From Phycisphaerae bacterium (GTDB lineage Bacteria > Planctomycetota > Phycisphaerae > UBA1845 > CAIVHJ01), in contig JAJVHX010000001.1 of the NCBI GenBank assembly GCA_022072405.1, forward strand, positions 186,001 to 250,000: a DNA stretch of 64,000 nt. Direction: 5' to 3'. Position 1 is the first letter of the stretch. Each line of letters starts with the position of its first letter. Positions 19,916 through 28,663 of this stretch are shown here, in pieces. The notes beneath the pieces are model-generated. The model saw only the letters and a program-made list of their open reading frames with translations. It was not told the origin of the DNA and did no database searches. Made by a program: the position numbers and the translations under genes.

Positions 19916-20052
19916 TGTTATTGTCCTGGCGACGCTGTGAATCACTTCAATATAACATTATCAGATATTTATCATCTCGTATTGCTTGCGGCCGTTGTAT
20001 AATTTCGTTGTGGATTCTTTTCATTTCGTGCCTCAAGCAGAGGAGTCATGTC

Positions 20053-20484
20053 ATGAAAGCATTTATTGGTTTGATCATATTCTTCGGCATCGGGGCGCTA
20101 CTGATATACAAATTGGGCGGGGTGGAGACCTTTGATCCGGAAAAGCAATATAAGGATATGAAGGCGGCACTCAAATCGGGCATGACCTGGCAGCAGGTCT
20201 GTACCACCGTGAAAGAGCCCAAGAAATATTATCTTTTTGTTCGTGAAGAAAAATGGGATGGAGAAAAAATGATACCACTCGGTATCAAAGCGGGCATCAC
20301 GCGGGATTTCAATACGGCGGCACTGCAGGCGCAGTTAAAAAGCGGTGAGGCGGCCGACGGCTTTGTGTTCGAATATCAGTTCACGCCGGATCTGGGCATC
20401 TGGGTGGAGTTTGACGGTGCGGGGGCGCTGATGGATGTTCAGGATATTCCTTCGGTCTCGGAGCTGGTTGGAACGAAACAATAA
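20053..20484 (+). CDS. Small membrane-anchored protein, unknown function
   Basis: A 143-residue protein with one N-terminal membrane span or uncleaved signal (MKAFIGLIIFFGIGALLIYK), then a soluble domain. The segment AALKSGMTWQQVCTTVKEPKKYY resembles in outline the GM-T-x-x-x-V-x-x-x-x-G-x-P motif of SmpA/BamE-like proteins, but the likeness is weak. AGGAG lies seven bases before ATG 20053. The reading frame continues upstream into the tRNA, so this is the first sensible start. Confidence 0.7.
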   Translation: MKAFIGLIIFFGIGALLIYKLGGVETFDPEKQYKDMKAALKSGMTWQQVCTTVKEPKKYYLFVREEKWDGEKMIPLGIKAGITRDFNTAALQAQLKSGEAADGFVFEYQFTPDLGIWVEFDGAGALMDVQDIPSVSELVGTKQ

Positions 20485-20486
20485 AG

Positions 20487-21002
20487 CTATTGGCCCAGTC
20501 GAGGTTTGAGTCGACCCAGTATCACGATGATCACCATCAGCAGCCAGCCGGCAACCAGCAGCATGGTGAAACGACCACCGAGCTGTTCGATTAATTTATC
20601 ATTCACCGGGGACTGTTGGACGCCATTCTGCAATTCCATAAACCGAAATCGAGCCTGATAGTGGACGATTGGCAGTGACAGGATCAGCAGCAGTTTGAGT
20701 TGCAGCCAGCGTCGGGCTAAAAAAATTCGCGGATGCTGCAGCCATAATAACAGGCCGAAAAAAAGCGTGCCGAGCAATGCTGGAATGATCATCCGGCGAA
20801 ATAAGAAGGAGATCGCCACCAGCGGCCAGTGTTCGTTACCGAAGATGTGCCCTCGATAACCAAGCCACAAAGCCATCGCCGATGTATAACTTCCCAGCAG
20901 TATTGCGAGCAACAGCAGCTTGGGGATCAGGAAATAGGGGCGCACTCCCCGACCCCCACGCCGCCCATATCTATTGATATAATCATCTGTTGAATTATTC
21001 AC
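20487..21002 (-). CDS. Multi-pass membrane protein, unknown function
   Basis: A 171-residue protein with four probable membrane spans (about 23-47, 60-88, 97-115 and 147-165) and a basic N-terminus rich in Arg and Gly. The pattern of spans with short loops resembles CopD/DUF2269-like small membrane proteins, but no specific motif was recognised. It is convergent with the upstream gene, with two bases between the stops. Confidence 0.65.
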   Translation of the reverse strand: MNNSTDDYINRYGRRGGRGVRPYFLIPKLLLLAILLGSYTSAMALWLGYRGHIFGNEHWPLVAISFLFRRMIIPALLGTLFFGLLLWLQHPRIFLARRWLQLKLLLILSLPIVHYQARFRFMELQNGVQQSPVNDKLIEQLGGRFTMLLVAGWLLMVIIVILGRLKPRLGQ

Positions 21003-21243
21003 CGCTACAATTTATCCGGTTATGTCGTAATTCGCATCACTCGATACAAATAGCGGAAACTCATTCCTTAGTAAAATCTTAACGTTATCTTAGCTTGAGT
21101 AAAATCGACAAATTCCATACCATTTTTCTTCGTCGGTGTGGGAATTCTCAGTTTGTAAATATTGGCGAATCATCACTCCCAGTTACTGGTTCAGGGATAG
21201 TTCAACAACGGTCAAGTTGATTGGATCGGGAAAAGGATTGCGC

Positions 21244-22221
21244 ATGCAGTATACGAATACCCAGTACAAACGAGCCTTTACTCTGGTGGAATTACTGGTG
21301 GTGGTGGCGGTGATTGCGCTGCTGCTGTCGGTATTGCTGCCCTCGTTGCAGGGGGCTCGGGATCAGGCCCGGAATGTGAAATGCAAAGCCAATCTCTACG
21401 ATTTTGGCCGCGGGTTTCTCGTCTATGCTCAGTCACATCAGGATTACCTGTGCAGTGGGGCGTTTGATCCGGAAGTGAGCAAATTCCGCGATGGTCCGGT
21501 TGATCAGGTCGGCTGGGTGGCGGACCTGGTCAATTCACAAAAGGTGCGAGTCGGTGATCGTCTCTGTCCGACCAATCCAGCCAAATATAATCAGAAACTG
21601 GGATTTGATGTTGAAACGGTTGCGGATCGTTATACCGTTCCGGAAGTGAAGGATTTACTGGCGCGGGGATATAACACCAATTATACTCAATCCTGGTATA
21701 TGGCCCGGACGGAAATGAAACAGGTTTATGAAAGTCATCCCGGTTCAGAGCAGAAAGGAACGTTAGCAACCCAAGGGCCATTACAGGTATCCCGTATGCT
21801 GCAGACCACACCTGCGGTCATTCCGCTGCTTCTGGATGGTGCGATCGATGATGATCAGTGTCTTGATCCGGCCTTTGGAGCAACGGTGTGCGTGAAAACG
21901 ATGAGCGACGGACCCTTCGGCGGGGATTTCGGTTTTCAGGATTATGATGACATGGGGCCGGCTCATGGGATGGGTTCTTATCGCAGCAAAGATAAAATTA
22001 ATACCAACGCCATATACACAAACTTGCTCTTTGGTGATGGTCATGTGAGTCAGTTTGAAGATGTTGGTGATGATAAAGTATTTACTAAAATGGATAGTCC
22101 CTATATGGATCCTGCTGATGAGAGTACCTGGTACTTTTATCTGGAATTTTCGCAGGCCGAGGTGTTTGACGGTGTGATCAGCCTGGGGCGGCGATCCCGA
22201 AGCTCATATCAGATGGAGTAG
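21244..22221 (+). CDS. Prepilin-like protein with N-terminal methylation motif
   Basis: A 325-residue pseudopilin-like protein. The motif [19 protein letters not shown] has Ala at -1 and Phe at +1 of the predicted prepilin peptidase site, and Glu5 of the mature protein. The long C-terminal domain contains [12 protein letters not shown], the end of the H-X9-DG domain common in planctomycete type II-secretion-like pseudopilins. The usual His nine residues before Asp-Gly is Asn here. AAAGGA lies eight bases before ATG 21244. No secretion or pilus genes are beside it, as is typical for these dispersed planctomycete proteins. Confidence 0.85.
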   Translation: MQYTNTQYKRAFTLVELLVVVAVIALLLSVLLPSLQGARDQARNVKCKANLYDFGRGFLVYAQSHQDYLCSGAFDPEVSKFRDGPVDQVGWVADLVNSQKVRVGDRLCPTNPAKYNQKLGFDVETVADRYTVPEVKDLLARGYNTNYTQSWYMARTEMKQVYESHPGSEQKGTLATQGPLQVSRMLQTTPAVIPLLLDGAIDDDQCLDPAFGATVCVKTMSDGPFGGDFGFQDYDDMGPAHGMGSYRSKDKINTNAIYTNLLFGDGHVSQFEDVGDDKVFTKMDSPYMDPADESTWYFYLEFSQAEVFDGVISLGRRSRSSYQME

Positions 22222-22228
22222 CTCCAGT

Positions 22229-24139
22229 CTATTGTCCGGGCGGTAGTTTTTCGAGCTGCAACAAGGTTTGTCGAGCGGCTGCGTGATCGGGTTGAAGATC
22301 GAGAGTTCGTTGCAGCGCGGTTCGGGCAGCGTCGCGATCGTTAAGATGCAACAAGGTCAGCCCCAGATTGAAAAAGGCCTCCGCTGATTGTGGGTTGAGG
22401 CGGATGGCGGCTTCGAAACATTCTTTCGCACTGCGCAAATCTCCCTGCCGAGCTTTTACCACTCCAAGATTTAATTGTAGTTGATCGCGCTCCGGCTGCA
22501 GTTGAACGGCTCGTCGCAGATATTTTTCGGCGGTGTTCACATCGCCACGATCAGCGTAGAGCAGGCCGATCTGCTGTGCAGCATGGGCATCGTTAGGATT
22601 GAGCAGAAGTATCTTCTGCCAGCAATCCAGAGCGGGATCGAGTTGTCCTCGTCGTTCCAGCACATCCGCCAGATCAGCCCAGGCCAATATCCAGTTCGGC
22701 TGAACGGACAGCGCTTCTTCCAGACATGGTTGAGCCAGCTCCAGTCGTTGTGTCTCCCGATAGAGATGAGCCAGATTCCGCAGTGTTCTGCTGCGATCCC
22801 GCGGGAATACCGCGATGGACCGGGCTCGTTCCAGAATGGGTTCAGCTTCTGCGTAGCGCCGCTGCGTGACCAGTGATAGCCCCAGGTTATTGGCGGCGAT
22901 CCAGGCGTCTGGATTCCAGGCCAAAGTGTCGCGCCAAAGCGTTTCCGCATCCCGATAGACCCGGCAGCGCTGCTCGGTCTGCCATCCCAGCAGGACGAGA
23001 ACGATGATTCCCAGCACGCTTCCCAGACGGCGGAGCGGAACGGCACGTCCGCGGCGCCATTGCTCAAAACCGGTGACGATAAAAACCAGCAGTGCGAGGC
23101 TGGCGTGATATTGAAAATGGTCGGCGACAAAGGAATATCGAAACGGATAGACATCCACAAAGCCCAGGGCGGGAAATAAAACGCCGCAGTAGATCAGCAG
23201 GGCAGCAACCGGGCCTCGTCCCCAGCGCTGCCTTCTCCGCCAGCAGATCAACAGTACGCCGATAACCAGGATGGGGAATAGGCAGATCGAGGGTTGGAAT
23301 GCGGTAGCTTCCCAGCGCGGATAGACAAACGAGAGGGAGACCGGCCCGATGAGTTTTAGGGCATAAAAACAGATAATCCGGCCGGCCAGTGCGAATCGGG
23401 TCCAGGGGGCTAGTGACCATTCGACACCCTGGGCACCCACATGATGTCGCTCGACCCAGATCGTAATTGCGCCCATCACTGCCGCCAACATCAGGAACGG
23501 AAGCAGTGGCAGTATCTGACGGCGTTCCCAACGGCCATGTCGCCACCACAATAGCACGAGAATCACTGCGGGCAGTGAGCCGGTAACCGTTTTGCTCAGT
23601 AATGCAGCCGCAAAGGCGATCAACGCGGTGATATAAATTCCTCGTCGGGGCCGAGCAAGATATCGCCAATAGAGATGCAGCGTGACCAGTGCAAAAAATA
23701 GTGACAGGGTATTCTTGTGTTCGGTGATCCAGGCGACGGATTCAACCATCACCGGATGGAGGGCGAAGCAGAGTGCGGCCCAGTAAGCGCCCGGTATCTG
23801 CAGCCGCTGCAGAAACAGCCAGAGCAATAACGCCGAACCGATATGCAACAATACATTCACGGCATGATATCCCAGCGGGTGATTTCCCCAGAGCTGATAT
23901 TCCAGCCAGAAGCTCGTGAACACCAGCGGATAATATTGCGGGGTGGCGGCGAGCGAAGTCCAGATATCCAGCAGGCCGGCGGAGGTTTGTAACGTGGGAT
24001 TTTCGGTAACGTAAAAATCGTCATCCCAGATGAATCCGGCAGAATGCAGCGGGCTGTAGGCGAGCAATGTCACTGCCAATAGGAGTAAGACCTGGAGGGC
24101 TATTGGCGAGCGATGGGGCTGGTCAGTGGTCCTGCTCAT
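22229..24139 (-). CDS. TMTC-like membrane protein with C-terminal TPR repeats
   Basis: A 636-residue protein. The N-terminal two thirds hold about ten membrane spans, beginning VTLLAYSPLHSAGFIWDDDFYVTENP, whose acidic Asp-Asp motif is typical of GT-C glycosyltransferases of the TMTC/DUF1736 kind. The C-terminal third (about 430-630) is at least five TPR units (for example AEAFFNLGLTLLHLNDRDAARTALQRTL). Animal TMTCs are O-mannosyltransferases; the bacterial role is unknown. ATG 24139 was chosen as the first start outside the divergent neighbour, although an in-frame extension reaches 24190. Confidence 0.85.
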   Translation of the reverse strand: MSRTTDQPHRSPIALQVLLLLAVTLLAYSPLHSAGFIWDDDFYVTENPTLQTSAGLLDIWTSLAATPQYYPLVFTSFWLEYQLWGNHPLGYHAVNVLLHIGSALLLWLFLQRLQIPGAYWAALCFALHPVMVESVAWITEHKNTLSLFFALVTLHLYWRYLARPRRGIYITALIAFAAALLSKTVTGSLPAVILVLLWWRHGRWERRQILPLLPFLMLAAVMGAITIWVERHHVGAQGVEWSLAPWTRFALAGRIICFYALKLIGPVSLSFVYPRWEATAFQPSICLFPILVIGVLLICWRRRQRWGRGPVAALLIYCGVLFPALGFVDVYPFRYSFVADHFQYHASLALLVFIVTGFEQWRRGRAVPLRRLGSVLGIIVLVLLGWQTEQRCRVYRDAETLWRDTLAWNPDAWIAANNLGLSLVTQRRYAEAEPILERARSIAVFPRDRSRTLRNLAHLYRETQRLELAQPCLEEALSVQPNWILAWADLADVLERRGQLDPALDCWQKILLLNPNDAHAAQQIGLLYADRGDVNTAEKYLRRAVQLQPERDQLQLNLGVVKARQGDLRSAKECFEAAIRLNPQSAEAFFNLGLTLLHLNDRDAARTALQRTLDLQPDHAAARQTLLQLEKLPPGQ

Positions 24140-24188
24140 CGGTGGTATTGTATCACCAGTATGGGCGGTTTGTGTTACGATTGGACAC

Positions 24189-25463
24189 ATGAACGAGCAG
24201 GGATCACAACAGGCGGATGTGGTGATAGTCGGGGCTGGTGCGGCGGGGTTGGCTACGGCGATTCATGCTGGGGAAATTTTACCGGGCCGACGTATTGTCA
24301 TTCTGGAAGGAGCCAGGCAGGTCGGTGCGAAAATCCTGGTCAGCGGCGGTGGGCGTTGCAATGTCACCAATCGAGTTGTAACCGCGGACGATTATCGCGG
24401 CAGCAGTCGAGCCGCTATCGGACGAGTATTGGCACGTTTTAACGTGGAGAATACGTTCGACTGGTTTAAGGCGATGGGAGTGGAGTTATATGAGGAAGAG
24501 CTGGGCAAATTATTTCCCGACAGTAACTCCGCCCGCACCATCGTGGAGGAGCTGGTCCGGACCGCCCGTCATCGAGGGGTAAACATCTGCACCGGGCAGC
24601 GGGTTTTACAAATCGATAAACAGGAGCATTCGTTTGTAATACGGACAGCTACTGGCGAGTGGATCGCGCCACAGGTGGTGTTGGCGTGTGGTGGCCAGTC
24701 GCTTCCCAGAAGCGGCAGTGACGGCTGGGGATATAGGGTTGTTCAACACTTCGGTCACAGTATCGTACCGCCTGTGCCGGCACTGGTGCCCTTCATGCTT
24801 GATGGTGAAATACATGCAACGCTTCGCGGGATCAGTCAGCCGGCGGAGGGGCGGGTGTGGGTGGAGGAGAGTCCGGTGTGACGAGAAACAGGCTCCATGC
24901 TCTGGACCCACTTTGGAGTCAGCGGGCCGCTGGTGCTGGATGCTTCCGGTATCTGGACGCGTGCTCGATCGGAGAATAAATCCGCCGAAGTATTTTTTAA
25001 CTTCTGGCCTGGTTGTTCGGAAGAAACCGTACTGGCGGCGATGCAGTCGCTCAGCACCAGCCATCCTCGCGGGCAGGTCGGTAATTCGCTCGCACAGCTC
25101 AATCGGTTGCTGGGAGTGGAACCTTTTGCGGAGCGGTTTGTTGTTCAGGTGTTGTCATTATTACAGCAGGATGGAACGGTGACGCTGGCCCATTGGCCAC
25201 GGGAAGCGCGTCAATTATTGATTCGCCAGTTGATGCTGTGGCGCTTGCCGGTGCGGGAGACTCGCGGCTACAACTATGCCGAGGTGACTGCCGGCGGTGT
25301 GCCGCTCCGCGAAGTGGAGATCGCCACAATGCAGTCGCGCTGCTGTCCCGGATTATTTCTGGTCGGCGAAATACTCGATGTCGATGGCCGGATCGGCGGG
25401 TTCAATTTCCAGTGGGCCTGGTCCAGTGGATATGTCGCCGCACAGGGATTGGCTCAGTTGTGA
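24189..25463 (+). pseudogene. HI0933-family flavoprotein gene interrupted by an in-frame TGA
   Basis: The frame starts MNEQGSQQADVVIVGAGAAG, with the FAD-binding GxGxxG and the family block KILVSGGGRCNVTN. It is stopped by TGA at 24879-24881 (codon 231) and continues in the same frame to 25463. The downstream part carries the expected SMLWTHFGVSGPLVLD, YNYAEVTAGGVPLRE, GLFLVGEILDVDGRIGGFNFQWAWSSG blocks (the last split over two motifs). Ignoring the stop gives 424 residues, the normal length for this family (E. coli YhiN is about 400). The stop lies at a variable position. It is either a real nonsense mutation or a base error. Other genes here end in TGA, so general recoding is excluded. Confidence 0.85.
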
Positions 25464-25620
25464 TGATGACAGCGCACTGGCGGGGAATCAGGGCGTGCAA
25501 TTTTGACCCGCTTGCCGGCGCGCAGTTCTGTTGGTTACCAGTAATATTGAACTTATTATCGTACGCCCGGATTAGCGCGGTTTAATTTTTGATATTCCGC
25601 CTGGCAGCACAATATAAGGT

Positions 25621-25684
25621 GTGCCACGGCTCTGTGAGCCGTGCGAATGGTCGGTTTTCCTTACGGCTGGTACAGCCGTGGCAC
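25621..25684. repeat. Nested inverted repeat (REP-like)
   Basis: The outer arms GTGCCACGGCT and AGCCGTGGCAC are perfect 11-base complements. Inside, CACGGCT-CTGTG-AGCCGTG and ACGGCTG-GTA-CAGCCGT form two separate perfect 7-bp hairpins. It lies between the broken flavoprotein gene and the convergent SGNH gene. The sequence resembles GTGCCACGGCT-type repeats scattered in planctomycete genomes, from general knowledge. Only one copy is in this window. Confidence 0.6.
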
Positions 25685-25725
25685 GCTATTCGCTGCGACC
25701 GCGGAACACATAAACTTAAACCACT

Positions 25726-27246
25726 CTAGTCGTCGAGTACTTCGAGGATCGCTTCAGCGTAGGCGTGGGCGCCGGCGACATTGGGATGGCCCACGGCGCT
25801 GAAGAGGCAGGTGATAAAATCCGGGTTGATCCCTTCATGCTGGCAAACCCGGTAACGATAATCGAGCAGCGGGTCTTCAGGAAAAAGGCTGAGGCCTGGA
25901 TTGATACCGATCTGCGAGATCAGGTCGATGTCGCTGGTCAGCCCCCAAAGAAATGCGTCCGGGGCAAAAGCAGCATTGGCGGCAGTGAAGTTCGGATCGA
26001 CCAGCCGAATGGCCGGCTGGTCAGGAAATCGATCGTTTACTTCGGCCACGGCCTGTTGCAGTTGCTGCCGGGAGAAACGATAGAAGATCTGGGAATTCCG
26101 AATCAACGGCTCGATGAATTCGGTCAATTCATCCGGGGCGAAGGTGAATTCCTTCTGGGCGGCGATCCACTGCTGCAGTTCCGTGAAATCGGACTCGGCG
26201 GAAAGGATCGGGAAGTAACTGGTAACGACGATCCGGGCCTGCGGGGCGCGAGTGCGTACTTTGACCAGCAGCTCGATCATGGCGGTTCCGCAGAAATCGG
26301 CAATCAATCCGGTGAGTTCGTCGGGTGTGGTATCGGCGGAGAGAATACGGTACAGGCCGACATCGTTCGCACAACCATCGACCAGTATCAAATCCATAGC
26401 CTGTGGAGCATGGATGAGATCGACCTGATTCATGATCGGCGTCCAGGCCAGCGGCACTTCGCCGTTGCAGCTTCCCTGACAGGTGCCATCCTTCTCCGGA
26501 TCGGGCACGATACTCGATCCGGACACCGCGTAGATCTGCGCGACGATACGCTGCTGGAATTGTTGTTCCAGAGCATCAGCCACCAGCGTGGTGAATTTAT
26601 TTTTATAGGGCAGACCGTTACCCCACATCAGAGAATCGCCGATCGCTGCCACGTAATAAAAATCGGGAGAAAGTTCGAGCGTGGCGGCATCCAGGGCCGC
26701 ACCTTCGGCGGTGGTGGAGGTGTAAAATTGCAGCATGAGCGGGCGGGTCAGCAGAATTTCAGGAATAGCCACCGCGACTTCGATCGTGTGCGCCTCAACT
26801 ACCGTGGATGAAGGCACGATCCAGTAGATCACCTGTTGTTCCTGCAATGCTTGACGAATCAGGTCGGGTAACTGCCATTCCAGATTGGCCCGCAGAACTT
26901 CACGATGATCCGGCGGGTTGACTTGCAGCGCTGCAATATTCTGATTCGATTGAGCAGAACGGATCGATATTTTCAACGCCTCGGGTTGATTGGTGATCAG
27001 CGTCACAAAAAAACCCGCAGCGCGATCTGGGGCGGCTTGCTGGGGATTTATCTCGAACCAGAAATCGGGTTGAAATAACCGGCCCTGGGGAATAAGCGGT
27101 TCAGCCAGTTGACTCGTACCGGTGAAATAGACCGGCGATCGTTGTGGGAGCAGTTCATCCGCATCATCCCCACGGCAACCGGACGCCGCATAGATCACGG
27201 TGCCGGTCAGCAATAACAGGTTGATTATTTTGAACGGGTGGATCAT
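25726..27246 (-). CDS. SGNH/GDSL-type hydrolase lipoprotein
   Basis: A 506-residue protein with a lipoprotein signal (lipobox ASGC, Cys24). About 170 residues of N-terminal beta-rich region precede an SGNH hydrolase domain. The nucleophile motif GDSLMWG is at 203-209 (Ser205), the block III Asn in GCANDVG is at Asn294, and the C-terminal block V His in VGHPNVAGAHAY is about 487. The Asp normally three residues before that His is not at its usual place. The likely activity is an esterase or lipase on an unknown substrate. Its start codon directly follows the stop of a small lipoprotein gene, so the two are co-transcribed. Confidence 0.85.
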   Translation of the reverse strand: MIHPFKIINLLLLTGTVIYAASGCRGDDADELLPQRSPVYFTGTSQLAEPLIPQGRLFQPDFWFEINPQQAAPDRAAGFFVTLITNQPEALKISIRSAQSNQNIAALQVNPPDHREVLRANLEWQLPDLIRQALQEQQVIYWIVPSSTVVEAHTIEVAVAIPEILLTRPLMLQFYTSTTAEGAALDAATLELSPDFYYVAAIGDSLMWGNGLPYKNKFTTLVADALEQQFQQRIVAQIYAVSGSSIVPDPEKDGTCQGSCNGEVPLAWTPIMNQVDLIHAPQAMDLILVDGCANDVGLYRILSADTTPDELTGLIADFCGTAMIELLVKVRTRAPQARIVVTSYFPILSAESDFTELQQWIAAQKEFTFAPDELTEFIEPLIRNSQIFYRFSRQQLQQAVAEVNDRFPDQPAIRLVDPNFTAANAAFAPDAFLWGLTSDIDLISQIGINPGLSLFPEDPLLDYRYRVCQHEGINPDFITCLFSAVGHPNVAGAHAYAEAILEVLDD

Positions 27247-27597
27247 CTAATCAACAAGTTCCAACACATCCTGCACTTCGACAACGATGCCGATCTGACA
27301 TCCGACCTCGATATCGGTTCGAGTCGCTACGACCAGCCGTGATGTGGTTCCGGGAGCCGTCACCTGATCGAACAGTTCATTTTCCAGAAGCGGATCCTGA
27401 AACAGCTGGTAGGTTATACCGTTGTCCGCTAGCCACACCAGACAGCTCTGGTTATCGTTCATTACCGTCACCACCGTCGCGGTTCCGCGAACCACGAAGG
27501 GGGTACCGGTGGGCAATATGGTGACTTGTTCCGGCAGGTCGATGCAGCCGCCGAGAAAGACGAAGCCGAAGAGGAGCGCCGATATATTTCGCAACAT
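27247..27597 (-). CDS. Small lipoprotein in operon with SGNH hydrolase
   Basis: A 116-residue predicted lipoprotein with lipobox FLGGC (Cys18). The mature domain of about 95 residues is beta-rich and contains two cysteines (NQSCLVW, EVGCQIG) that could form a disulfide. Its TAG stop is followed at once by the ATG of the SGNH gene. Function unknown. Confidence 0.7.
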   Translation of the reverse strand: MLRNISALLFGFVFLGGCIDLPEQVTILPTGTPFVVRGTATVVTVMNDNQSCLVWLADNGITYQLFQDPLLENELFDQVTAPGTTSRLVVATRTDIEVGCQIGIVVEVQDVLELVD

Positions 27598-27692
27598 GGC
27601 CTGATCCTTTTACGAGGATGGATGATTCAATTTCCAAAGGTGCTGCTATTGTAATCGATTGGCCCAGAGCAACCAGTCGTTGGTGGGACCGT

Positions 27693-28607
27693 TCAACCGG
27701 ATCGGCGCGGGGTGCGGGTGATGATGATGACTGCAGCGATGATGATGGCGGCGGAGATTCCGGTTCGGGAATTCAGCGGCTCGGCGGCGAAAAAATATCC
27801 CAGCAGCACGGCGATGACCGGATTAACATAGGCGTAGGTAGAAGCCATCGCCGGCGGGCTGACCTGCAGAATCCACAGGTAGGCAGTCAGCCCGATCATC
27901 GAACCAAACAGGATCAGGTAGACCAGGGCGAGCGTCGATTTCATCGTGATAGCCTCCGGCTGGATCACGAGATGTTCTCCGCGCACCAGGCCGATCCCGA
28001 ATAACACCACACAGGAACATAACATTTCCATACCGGCGGCGGTCAGTGTGGAGGCGGGCAGAGCCAATCGTCGCGACAATAGGGATCCGATCGACCAGAA
28101 GATACAGGCGGCCAGTAGCCCCAGAACACCACCCGGTTGCAGGCCGCGAACACTGGAGAAGGGATCAATCAGTACATAGATACCGACCAGCCCCAGCGCC
28201 AGTCCCACAGCAATGGTCAGGGTCGGTCGCGGGCCTTTCATCATCACCCAGTCGGTCAGCACCATCCAGATCGGCACGGTGGCAATGATCAGGGCAGCCA
28301 GACCGGAAGGAATCGTCAATTCGGCCCAGCAGACCAGCCCGTTACCACCGACCTGCATCAGGATGCCCACCACGGCAGCGGCCCGCCAGTTGGCCCAGGT
28401 CAGCGGCGTGCGATCGGACCGACGCGCCAGAATGAACATCAGCACCCCGGCGATCAGCCAGCGTACCGCCGCCAGCAGAAACGGTGGAAAGCTCTCCACA
28501 CCGAAGCGAATCGCCAGATAAGTTGAACCCCAGATTATATAGACCGCCAGATAGGCCAGGACCAGTTGATAGAAAGATGGTGCAGGTTGGGAATGTCTAG
28601 TGGCCAT
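27693..28607 (-). CDS. EamA/DMT-family transporter
   Basis: A 304-residue protein with ten predicted membrane spans in two similar halves, each an EamA domain. The N-terminal signature IIWGSTYLAIRFGVESFPPF and the later FWSIGSLLSRR mark the YedA-like group of the drug/metabolite transporter superfamily. The substrate is probably an amino acid or other small metabolite for export, but it cannot be named. The gene stands alone. Confidence 0.9.
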   Translation of the reverse strand: MATRHSQPAPSFYQLVLAYLAVYIIWGSTYLAIRFGVESFPPFLLAAVRWLIAGVLMFILARRSDRTPLTWANWRAAAVVGILMQVGGNGLVCWAELTIPSGLAALIIATVPIWMVLTDWVMMKGPRPTLTIAVGLALGLVGIYVLIDPFSSVRGLQPGGVLGLLAACIFWSIGSLLSRRLALPASTLTAAGMEMLCSCVVLFGIGLVRGEHLVIQPEAITMKSTLALVYLILFGSMIGLTAYLWILQVSPPAMASTYAYVNPVIAVLLGYFFAAEPLNSRTGISAAIIIAAVIIITRTPRRSG

Positions 28608-28663
28608 GGTGCACCATCATACTGGATTTCACGTCAACTCAATGTACAACGACCCTGCAGACA

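Noticed and set aside
24126..25463. Alternative genetic code in which TGA is read as an amino acid
   Set aside because: Several intact genes in the window end in TGA, for example at 7540-7542 and 8019-8021.
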